Below the pieces are notes generated by a model. It did not search any database, was not told the origin of the DNA, and was given only the letters and a program-made list of their open reading frames with translations. The position numbers were made by a program, and so were the translations under genes. Shown piece after piece: positions 9,745 to 19,639 of a stretch of 64,000 nucleotides of DNA (the first letter of the stretch is position 1; the number at the start of each line of letters is the position of its first letter). The stretch lies in NCBI RefSeq assembly GCF_963576675.1, contig NC_088916.1, positions 14,980,501 to 15,044,500 of the forward strand, given 5' to 3'. This stretch comes from Euphorbia lathyris. Lineage: Eukaryota; Streptophyta; Magnoliopsida; Malpighiales; Euphorbiaceae.

Positions 9745-10940
9745 CCAAAAAGAATATCAGATCCACCTAATTGTTAGAGTTTTATGATAAACAAACTAAC
9801 ACATAGTCACATACTTCTCACGTGCTCACGTGCTTTTATTAAGTTGATAGGTAGGATCAGTTTAGTTCAAATCAAAGTTTAAGTATCAAGGTTAAGACTT
9901 ATAATATAAACTAATTAAGATTCTCATCTCTTTCCTATGTAAGATGAGAATGTTTAATTTCCTTTATCTTCTTCCAAACCATTTCAAGTGGTTCACTTTG
10001 AGCATCAATTTCTCATTTATTACTTGTCTGTTTTGAGTTTATAATATACCGTTAAAAAGATCAGATGGCATAAAATACACTGACATATTTCAAGTTATTC
10101 CAAACTTCATTTATCTATCACATATTTAAACCTCAAGTTAACAAAAAATAACAAACCAAAAGTTATTTATAATTTGTTTTGGATATAATTTATAAAAATA
10201 ATTTTAAATTAATTATATATATTTAATAAATATCAATATTATTTATTTATTACGTCATCTGGTCTGATCAATTTGAGTCATCTGATCCGACCAAGTGACT
10301 CGTGACCCATTTATAAATATAGTTTGATGTTTGGTCCAGTTCTGATAATATTGAATTCCACCAACCAAATATATGAATAGTTATTTCTATAAAATAACTA
10401 TTATATTCTCTCATTTTCTATTTCTTGGTAATAACTATTCTATTTTATTCCAAAACCAAACGACACCTAAATGTCTATGATTTTGTTTTATAATTTATGA
10501 AATATTTCAAATTGATAGCTAATGGAAAAGATTGATGTTTACACAATAATGGTTAAAAAAACATTTTACACAAACAAATAAGTTCAAATTGATCTCAGAA
10601 GGAACATACATCTATAGAATCGGCAAATGAACATACATCTATAGGTACACAACGAATCGGCAAACTTCTGTTTCAGAAACTGTGAAACATTGCCATTTTT
10701 ATTAAGGCAAGGAAAAGGTCCATTTTGATTAAAGCAAGAAAAATGGTGAAGAATTAAAAAGGGTAGAAAATATATAATATAGCGCATTTGAACTTATAAT
10801 TAAATAATATTCCTCTGGAACGGTTTATAAAAGAATATTTCAAATTCATCTTAAAATAATTCCATATTTGTAAGTCTACTATTTTTTTTTAAAAAACGAA
10901 TACCACTCTTTATTAAGAAATGGGCGAAATGTCCTTACAA
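9745..10940. other. AT-rich spacer with a partial MITE
   Basis: Mostly unremarkable AT-rich DNA. Around 10340-10475, ATAGTTATTTCTATAAAATA and CCAAAACCAAACGACACC resemble one end of the MITE family at 62225-63163. No gene is supported. Confidence 0.4.
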
Positions 10941-10949
10941 AGAATATCT

Positions 10950-12351
10950 TCTAACTATAACGGTACATAAAAAAAATTCAAACAATGAGCATATGATAAG
11001 GCTTGCTGAGCAATTGCGTGGGCTGCCTCATTCACTTGTCGTGGGATAAAAGAGACTTTAAAGTTTGGATTTGTGGCTAATATATCTCTACATTCTTCAA
11101 TAATACCCCATAGCTCTGAAATATCCTGCTTGTGTGACTGGAGCTTGCCGACAATTGACTTCGCATCCATTTCGATTGAAACCTGCCTGAAGTTTAGTGA
11201 ACTCAGCCATGTCAAACTATACCTGAGAGTAATCGCTTTCACAATGTCGGGTCAAAAATACCGTCATAAAAAGAACTACAAAGAGATACAAAAACGCCAT
11301 CAGAGTCCCGTATTATAGCTCCTAAACCGCATTTATGTTCTCCTTCGAACACCGACCCGTCAATGTTGCACTTCCATTCACTTTCCCTCGGCTTCTGCCA
11401 CTCCTGCGTCTTCATCCGTCTGCTACCAGTAGATCGGTTTGAGGGATTTAATTCGCCAGATTTAGTAGCAGACCAGGCGTTGAATGTGCTTCGGGCAGCT
11501 CCAATGGCAGCTTGCGGACAGAGACAGGTGTCGTTCCAAACTAACTAGTTCCTCTGCGTCCAGACTGTCCACCATCTTTTTCCTATCCATCGAGTCGAAC
11601 AGCCTCAACAAACACTCCTCATCATTCAAGGTGTCATCCTGCACACAAAGGTTACTAACAACATCCCAACAGCCAATGGCGTATGGGCAATCAGAAAATA
11701 AATGACAATCATGCTCAACATCCACTGCGTATCGGATACACAAAAGGGACATTTATATGTCTGTTATACAGCCGCCACCTTATAGGTAAAACATTTGCTC
11801 CTACTTCCCATAATAAGACCCGACCCTTGGGTGGAACATCCGATTCACATAGTTGCCGCCACCCATTCACAATTCTTCTACCACTCCGATTATCCTCTAA
11901 TAGCCGATAACCGGACTTCACGGAGTACAGTCTGTCCTTAGTGTAATGCCATATCAGGTAGTTCTATGTAGACTACCACATGATAATTATTATTAACATA
12001 GCAGCCGCATCACTCGGAATAAAAAGTATGTAACACCTTTCCCCTATCCCAAATACTTCCCCACTAATTATTAAACTGGACACAGTTTCATCTTCCATCC
12101 CAATTGACCGTTGCATTTGAATCTAGAACTCCCCATCTCGGTTCAGCCACGACTCTCCCCAAATCCAGACATTCTGTCCGTCCCCAGTTCTCCAATGATA
12201 TCCCTTCATGAGAAGATCTTTTGAGGCCTGGACACTCCTCCATACATAACTCGGATTATTTCACAGTCTAGAGGTAAGGAAAGATTCATTTTTAAAATAT
12301 TTAGCTTTGAAAATTTTACTAACCAGCATGTGAGGACTCTTCAGGAATTTC
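10950..12351 (-). pseudogene. LINE (plant L1-type) 3' coding remnant: RT tail, zf-RVT, RNase H-like
   Basis: Reading the minus strand from 12351 down, broken frames give the end of a LINE reverse transcriptase (KIFKAKYFKNESFL, NPSYVWRSVQASKDLLMKG, WRTGDGQNVWIWGESWL), then a zinc-finger/RT-associated segment (11921-11500; LLWEVGANVLPIRWRLYNR, HDCHLFSDCPYAIGCWDVV), then an RNase H-like domain (about 11360-10955; WKCNIDGSVFEG, GLGAIIRDSDGVF, VSIEMDAKSIVGKL, SFIPRQVNEAAHAIAQQAL). There are several stops and frameshifts. The 5' part is missing: the coding stretch ends exactly where the Ty3/gypsy LTR begins, so that element probably inserted into it. Confidence 0.82.
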
Positions 12352-14014
12352 TGATAGGGACGTTTTCTCCCTATCTTTTAGCGTGATTTACGGTTTAATT
12401 TTGAGCTAATAATTAAGTTTAATTGCAAAAATAAGTGTATTTTTAAATAAATAATAAAATAAAAATAAATTTCGTACTTTTGAGAATTTCCTTTACTTTT
12501 GATGTTTTTCAGAAAAAGAAAACATCAAGCTATTTCGGTACTCGTAAGTCGTATTTTGCAGGTATGGGCTAAGAACGAACAAATAAAAGATCAATGATGT
12601 AGAGCACGCGGGGCGTAAGATACCACACGCGGGGCGTGCCACGTAACTGTACAATTCCCACTAAGTCACGATAGTCAATCTGCACGTTCCCACATAGTCA
12701 ACACCAACCACACGGGGCGTAGAGAAGAGTACGCGGGGCGTGCAAGGTGTGAAATAGTGACAAATGTTCCAGGAGCTCAACCACGTGGGGCGTCCCCAGA
12801 TATATGCGGGGCGTAAAGGAGCAATTCTGTAATATTAAGTTCTAGGAGCTCAACCACGCGGGGCGTACTCCGGTCTACGCGGAGCGTGGTTGAGTCAACT
12901 CTTTCGAAATTAGTCCACGCGTAGGAGAAATCATCAACGGAATGGGCAACTGACAGACACGCGGGGTGTGCTCCTATCCACGCGGGGCGTGCCATATGAA
13001 ACCTGCATTGCAAATGTGAATTCTTACTTGTAACTTGTGTATTTATGATTTTACCCCCGAACTTGATGTGTATAAATAAGAGCGATTGACACTCATTTCT
13101 TTCATTCAGATTTTACGTAACCAAACTCTACCACCTTGAGAGCTTGTTCACTTATTCCGTCACTTTGTCGAAGTTTTGTTCCACACCAAGCTCGAGAGTT
13201 CCACCTCCAAGACCTACGAGATGGCCTTGAGTCCGGTTAGCTAGTTCCAATGGCCGATTCTTCCCTTTCTACTTGCTAATTAGCTTGTACTCTTCCTATG
13301 TACTAGGCTTGGTTATATTCCATATTTACGCGTTCCATATTTATAATATATGATTTGCAATTTCTGTCTCTCTATACGTGTTGATATTTATTACTTATTT
13401 TGATATTCATAATTGATTATTGTGTAGGGGGCACGATTACCGACACCCTTTTGGGTTATCTTTTGGGAACCATATAGGTGCTGCCCTACCGAAAGTGACG
13501 CACCGGAAACCGTAGGAATTGACAAGCCACGGAACTTATGGGCCCTAGTTTGTGATCCCCCACATTAGACACGCCTTTAGGAGGAACCATGTAGTCTAAG
13601 GACTTCACGGGTTGGTCGGTCTACACGTAGTCGTCTTTGCAAGAGTAAATTATCAGTAGTATATGTTCGAAATTATTGTTTGTTGTATTTATAACTTATC
13701 GCCACCCGTATCACCTCTTTAGAGTTTCGGTTATATAAATCTGTCTCACCATAGTCTATGAGTAGTTTGTATCATCACCCAAACCAACCTAAAGTATTCA
13801 CTGCTTAGATAATAAATAGAACCGAGTAGTTTAATACTTGTGGTTATAAATCCCACGGATTCGATACCCAGTCTTAATCGGATTATTACTTGATACGACG
13901 GGGTACACTTGTCCCTTTGTAGTAGCGTCTAGTAGAGTTAAAAGCACATATCCATAGCTCACTTATATCATCCATCCATCACCAATATACCCTCTAAACG
14001 ACTTACGCACATCA
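12352..14014 (+). mobile_element. 5' LTR of a Ty3/gypsy element (Athila/Tat-like)
   Basis: Starts TGATAGGGACG, right where the LINE frame is broken, and ends ACTTACGCACATCA seven bases before a primer-binding site. It contains the CACGCGGGGCGT array (12600-12995) and TATAAATAAG at about 13072. The start is inferred from the TG and the break in the LINE. No partner LTR is seen in the window. Confidence 0.65.
12600..12995. repeat. Array of ~10 CACGCGGGGCGT-type motifs in the LTR
   Basis: About ten copies of (C/T)ACGCGGGGCGT with small variants (ACACGGGGCGT, CACGTGGGGCGT, TATGCGGGGCGT, TACGCGGAGCGT), mostly in pairs 20-25 bp apart. They form a CpG-rich island in AT-rich DNA. They lie upstream of the likely LTR TATA box, where a transcription-factor array could sit; the function is unknown. 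Confidence 0.8.
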
Positions 14015-14020
14015 AGTTTT

Positions 14021-14039
14021 TGGCGTCGTTGCCGGGGAT
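14021..14039 (+). other. Retrotransposon primer-binding site, tRNA-Asp type
   Basis: TGGCGTCGTTGCCGGGGAT is close to the complement of the plant tRNA-Asp 3' end (expected TGGCGCCGTTGCCGGGGA), with one mismatch. It directly follows the LTR, as in Athila/Tat-type elements. Confidence 0.85.
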
Positions 14040-14172
14040 TTATATTTTCTCGCAATATTAGACCAAAACGTTTCATTGTTAGTCTAAGCATTCTTTTTTT
14101 GTATAAATTGTTTATATACTAACAACATTCTTTCTTGTTCATATTTTCTTCTTTATTTTCTTTTAATAGTTT

Positions 14173-14725
14173 ATGCTCACCCGATCTCGGAGTGATACTC
14201 TCATTCCTATTGATCTTGAAATCGAACGTACTCTTTGTAGGATTCAGAGAGAAAAGATGGCCAATGTCAACAATGAAGCCAACCTAACCAACCCGCCGGT
14301 GAATAACGTCCGGAACGGAGGAGGCAACGACACAAGGACAATGATGGAGATCATAGCCCCACATAGGCCGCAAAATCACAATGGAATTGTCGCCCCCAGC
14401 ATCCCGGCCAACACATATGAAATCAAGACTAGCATGATCCAATTGATCCAATAACTCGATCAATTCGGAGGAGAACTTCATGAGAATCCTAACGAACATC
14501 TTGATAAATTTCTTATGTGTGCCGACACTTCTCGATAAAATGGTGTCCCGGTTGAGGTCGTACGACTAAAACTTTTTCCTTTCTCTTTGACATACCAAGC
14601 GTTGGAGTGGTTGCACTCTTTAAGGATGCTTTAGTACCAACCCAATCTCCATATGAACTAGGCTTCACACATAGCATGGCCATAGAGATGCAGAACGTTC
14701 TAAAGATATACTCATCCATTGGGAA
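14173..14725 (+). pseudogene. Truncated Ty3/gypsy gag (Athila/Tat-like)
   Basis: Starts MLTRSRSDTLIPIDLEIERT and runs through a poorly conserved linker to a recognisable capsid start: LDQFGGELHENPNEHLDKFL, followed by VRLKLFPFSLTYQALEWL. Stops (for example TAA at 14452-14454 and within the capsid) and a frameshift break it. It is interrupted at 14725 by a solo LTR, and no matching gag continues on the other side. The pol region is absent. Confidence 0.75.
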
Positions 14726-15261
14726 TGTCACGTCCGTGTCTAACTTTCTAGAATTTATACCTAGATATTAATAAATATTATAGTTATTGGGTGTGTGATT
14801 TTTATTTGGTGCTATAGGGAAAGTTTGGGGTTAATTTAATGGGTTTATGTGTAAATTAAAAGTTTAAGGTAATTTTTAAAAGATTATATAAAGATGGAGG
14901 ACCAAACTGGACATTTTCCAAATTTGGGATATATATCCCAAACCTTTTTCCAGGAGGTGCGATCATCATCTTTCTTTCTTTTTTTCCATTTTTCTTCTTC
15001 TGCTGTTCATCATCGTTCTTCGACCGTTTCTCCACCATTTCTTTGATTTACGGAGATTCGACTGTCTGAATCACTCGAAATTTAAACCATAGCATCTTTA
15101 TTCATAGTTCTAAGTCCTAACCGAAGAGTTTTTGAGTTTCGAAAGTTTTTGGAGGGAAAACGTCTTAGACAGAATTTAAAGAAGAATTGAACGGATGTGT
15201 TTCCTTCAATTAGTAGCCAATGTAAGTAACTATCGACTATATTTTGAGCTTTATGTATGTA

Positions 15262-15293
<32 letters not shown>

Positions 15294-15865
15294 ATCAAAG
15301 AATTTTCAGAAATTGATATCTTAGGGTTATACAGGAATTTTGTAAAATTTAGGTTTTTCACGATCTTGCTTTTTATTGTGAAATTATAGTTCAAATGAAG
15401 CTATTGACTATACTTATACGTGAATTTAAGATGACAGAGTCATTGACTTAGACTTGGAGTGGGTTTTGAATAAGAGCCGTTGGAGACTTGGACGTTTAAA
15501 TTGATTCATTATGGTGCAGACGTCTAAATCGGTTCGTTTGGTAAAAGACTCGTGTTAGACCTTAGGTTAATTCGTTGATAAAAATGATTCGAGTGATAAA
15601 AATAGTCGGATTAGATTTATATTTTGATTCATTTACCAGTCGTATTAAGACGATGATTTTGAATCGGATTTGTCCGGTATAACAAGTAGTGTAGACGTAA
15701 AATTTTGGTTTGGGTTAAAGAGACGTTTGGACTTGAATTAAAGTCGTATGGTAAAAAGAAATGTTTGGACCTTAAGTTGAATTGGTTTAAGAATTGTCTA
15801 TAGAGTAAAATAAGTTCGTTTAATCACCTGAGAATAGCAAGTACTATAAATAAAATAAAAACAGT

Positions 15866-15935
<70 letters not shown>

Positions 15936-16284
15936 CCGATGAATATAAATATATGAGAATATGTAATTGAATATATACCGTGAATAATTTAACTTGAAAG
16001 ATTAATGACATTAATAATTTTATCAATTGAATTAAGTTATGGAGATTCAAGTATATATGAAAAATAGTTTACTCTAAAATTGTTAGAATTACGTGGCTTT
16101 GATTCCCGATTTAAAGATTGCAAGATGATTCAGGATACGTAGGAAGCTTGATAGAATTATCGAGTCCAAGCCAAATAATTAAATAAATTTTGGGTAGTCC
16201 AAATAATTTTTATTTTATTAGTATTAGAAGTTTGTTATCCTCTTTACCGTTCATATCCGATGCCATTTAGGGTCGGGTGTGACA
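14726..16284. mobile_element. Solo LTR with 5-bp target duplication
   Basis: A 1,559-bp sequence beginning TGTCACGTCC and ending GGGTCGGGTGTGACA, so the termini are TGTCAC...GTGACA. It is flanked by the perfect 5-bp duplication GGGAA (14721-14725 and 16285-16289). The ends resemble Ty3/gypsy chromovirus LTRs. It contains two long (TA)n tracts (about 15261-15294 and 15869-15931). It has no internal coding region, so it was left by recombination between two LTRs. It lies inside the older gag fragment. Confidence 0.85.
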
Positions 16285-16289
16285 GGGAA

Positions 16290-16679
16290 GTGATAAGAGT
16301 TCATCTAGTCTTAAAAACTAGAGTACTAGACTTGTAGGGGGGCTTTTGATAACAGAAGTGAATAATTTTAGATCTGAAACTGAATGCTTGGATTCGGGTT
16401 GGGAAGAGACCAACCAGGTCTTGCTCACGCTTCACTGGAAACTTTAGATATGGCTTGATAAATCGCAATTACTTCCTAATCAGGATATTGCAATCTTGAT
16501 TTATTTAAGAAGCTTGAAGGCATACATATTTTTCGGCTACATTACATAATTTGGCCTTAGTTGAGATTCTTTCCAAATTAGATAATAGTCGGTTTATTCT
16601 TATTCATACTAGGAATCTCTACTCTTATTTAAAAGGTATCACTCCATTGAAAAAATACACATTACTCTCTTGAAATTAT
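16290..16679. other. Unassigned repeat-like stretch
   Basis: Begins with a polypurine-like GTAGGGGGGC run followed by TGATAACAG, and carries a TATTTAAAAGG TATA-like box near 16630. This could be a fragment of another LTR. No partner or target duplication was found. Confidence 0.3.
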
Positions 16680-17666
16680 TTATTGTATGCCAGGCATACC
16701 ACCTAGGAAAGATGGTGTGATATGCATTGGCCATTAAAAAAGTTACATGTGTCAAAATTTATTAAAAAATAATTAAAAGGAAGTTTAACCCCATGTTCAC
16801 CTTCACGTCTCTTCATCTCTTTTTCAGTCTCCTCCTTTTTTCTGTATTTGGATTTTTTACAAAACCAAAACCTTCTCTCTACATCTCTGTATCACTTTCA
16901 GAACACAACCACCGACACAGAATAACTTTTTCGTTCGTTCTCCTTCACCGGTCGCCATTAGTGGTCTTTTCGATCTCCATCCAATAACCACCAGTTCGTT
17001 CTCCATCGTTTATCCTTTCCCCCTATGCCGTTTTCTTTGTCTCTTCTATTGTGGAAGTAAAGCAGCCGTATGGCCGACGAAACAAAAAGAAGAAGCAAGT
17101 TCCACCATTAGTGATCTATTCGATCTCCACCCTTAGCTTTGGCTTCAATTTTCGACCTCCACCCTTACCTTTCACTTCAATTTCATCTAAATACTGAGAA
17201 AGAATAGAAATAACTTTTGATTCAGGAATATCATTTGCTTTAATTTTAGTTTTAGCCTATTTGCTGACAAGAAACAATCAATTTTTCAATATAAAACAAT
17301 CAATTGAAGGTTTCAAAGCATTGGGTGTTAATAATTTGAAGAAAAAACCCAATATCAGAATTGTAAAAATTGCTAATAATTTCCAAAAAAAACCCAATAT
17401 CACATTTTGCAGTCGGTTTTCTTTGATTTGTTGAGGTTTATGTTTTTTAGTTGTAATTATTTTTAATTGAGCTATTAAGTTGAGAGAGATTTTGGTTCTA
17501 GAAAAAATCCAGATACAGAAGCGAGAAGAGACGTGAAGGTTGGGTTAATCATTATTATGATTTTTTCCCTTTAATTATTTTTAATGAGTTTTAACACATG
17601 TAATTTTTTTAATGGCCAAGGCATATCACATCACCTTTCTTAGGTGGTATGCCTGGCACACAATAA
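16680..17666. mobile_element. Long-TIR element with UTR-like cargo
   Basis: Terminal inverted repeats of about 125 bp (left ATTGTATGCCAGGCATACCA, right complement ATTGTGTGCCAGGCATACCA, continuing through TTGGCCATTAAAAAA to CCTTCACGTCTCTTC). The interior (16800-17200) is CT-rich with CTCTCTCTACATCTCTG-like stretches, like a plant 5' leader, so host sequence may have been picked up. No transposase. The target duplication is not resolved. Confidence 0.65.
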
Positions 17667-18598
17667 AATTTCTCTACTCTCTTACATATTATATAATTTC
17701 TATCTATTTGCAATAAATGCTCTCATTCTCTTTATATTAAAATGACTTAGCATCGATGACTCCCCTATCAACCAACTCTTTTATGTTTATCTTGCAGGAT
17801 TCAAAAGCTACTCTCTCACCAGATCCTCCTTGAAACCATTCGAACTTTTAAAATAAATTTGTAGTCCCAAATTATCAACATCCAAACAATGTAAGACTAA
17901 TGCTAAACCAATAAACATAGGCAAACTAAATGAAATGAAAAAGAATCTCTTAAAAAGAAATAAATCAATAAAATACTAACGTAATAAATGCACGATTAAT
18001 TCAGTTTTGAAATTGATAATATTTTTTTTTATAAATTTATAAATACTAAAATTGATTATGTATTTTTCGTAAATTTTTTTGATAATATTTAAACTAATTT
18101 ATCGAATATACCATTTTTAAAATTGGATTAATATTTTTCGTTTTGGAGTAAATTAATAATGTGTTTCAAATTGATTTTTTTTAATTATCTGATATCTTTG
18201 ACTGATAGATTCAGATTCGAACCGGATAGGTCCTGAAAAGAGGCAAATCTCATCCACCAAATATTTTAACCACGGCTGCGTTCCTATTTCTAGAATTCGA
18301 TCCCTGTTGAGTAGTTAAACAGATTCAGTATTTTAACCACATAAATGTTCACATGCACCTTAATGACCATATAAAATTTGGTCATTCACCATTAGATCCA
18401 GACTTATTAGAATTTTAAGGTGGAGATTCAAAAGAATCTAAATTTCTATTTTTTTTACCTATTAGGCCCTCCCCTAAATCCGGTTTTCTATTAGACACAT
18501 TTTTTTTACATGTTAAGAATCTTAAACATAATATAACTTAATTTTGAAAAAGTTTTACCTTGATATTTAAAAATTAGTTCTTGACCACTCAATTACAA
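17667..18598. other. AT-rich spacer with half a MITE
   Basis: Non-coding AT-rich DNA. About 18340-18445 (GTTCACATGCACCTTAATGA, ATTTTAAGGTGGAGATT) is similar to one half of the MITE at 4256-4437. Nothing else is supported. Confidence 0.4.
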
Positions 18599-19639
18599 GG
18601 ATTTTGACCCAAAATGGGTCTTTTAATAAGAATAATTCCTTATTCAGAGCCCAGTTAAAAAATATTCCCACTATAGGGCTTCTTTAACTGGACTCGAAAC
18701 CGGGACTAGCTTCCGGTTTCAATTTGCAAAGAAACCGGAAGCTAAATAGAAACTGGAAGCTTGGCTTCCGGTTTCTATTAAATATATTTTTTTTTATTAA
18801 AGCTTTCAAGTCTTTCTCCGCCTCTTCAAAATTTTAAAAGTAAAATCTCAAAAAAGTCCCTTTATATTTTTTAAACTTTTAATTTAACTTCAATTCTTAA
18901 CTATTTATTTTTAAACTTATTAATTAAACATTTTCTTACCAAATTAGTTAATAATAAATATTTAATTCGGTTAAATTACGGTTTTACAGTTTCTTTATAG
19001 TCACAATACAGTTTGAAATTATATTTTTCAAACTGTACTGTGACTATAAAGAAACTGTAAAAACCGTAATTTAAACTGTCAAAAATATAATTTCAACTCA
19101 TATTTAAAAGAATAAAACAGTTTTAACTGAATTAGATATTTACTACTAACTAATTTGGCAAGGAAATGTTTAATTAATGAATTTAAAAATAAATAATTAA
19201 AGGTTGAAGTTAAATTAAAAGTTTAAAAAATATAAATGGACTTTTTTGAAATTTTACTTTCGAAGTTTTGAAAATGCGGAGAAGGACTTGAAAGCTTTAA
19301 TAAAAAAAATATTTAATAGCCAAACTTCCGATTCCTATTTTTTATATAAAAAAAATAAAAAAAAGTAGAGAAATCGGAATCTTCCGGTTTTTTTGCAAAT
19401 TGAAACCGGAAGCTAATCTTCCGGTTTCGAGTCCAATTAAAGAAGCCCCACAGTGGGAATACTTTTTAACTGGACTCTAAATAAAAAAGTGAATTATTAA
19501 ACCCAGCCCTAATTTCACACTTTCAGCCCCGAAAAAAGACGTAACCGCCCTTTAACCAAAAACTGAAAATTCCGTCCCTCCCAAACTCTCTCAAAGTCTC
19601 CCAAATACATTTTGATCCGAATCAAAGACAACACATTTG

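Noticed and set aside
16340..17760. Copia-type LTR starting TGATAACAG after a G-rich tract
   Set aside because: No second LTR, no matching end and no target duplication were found; kept only as a note.
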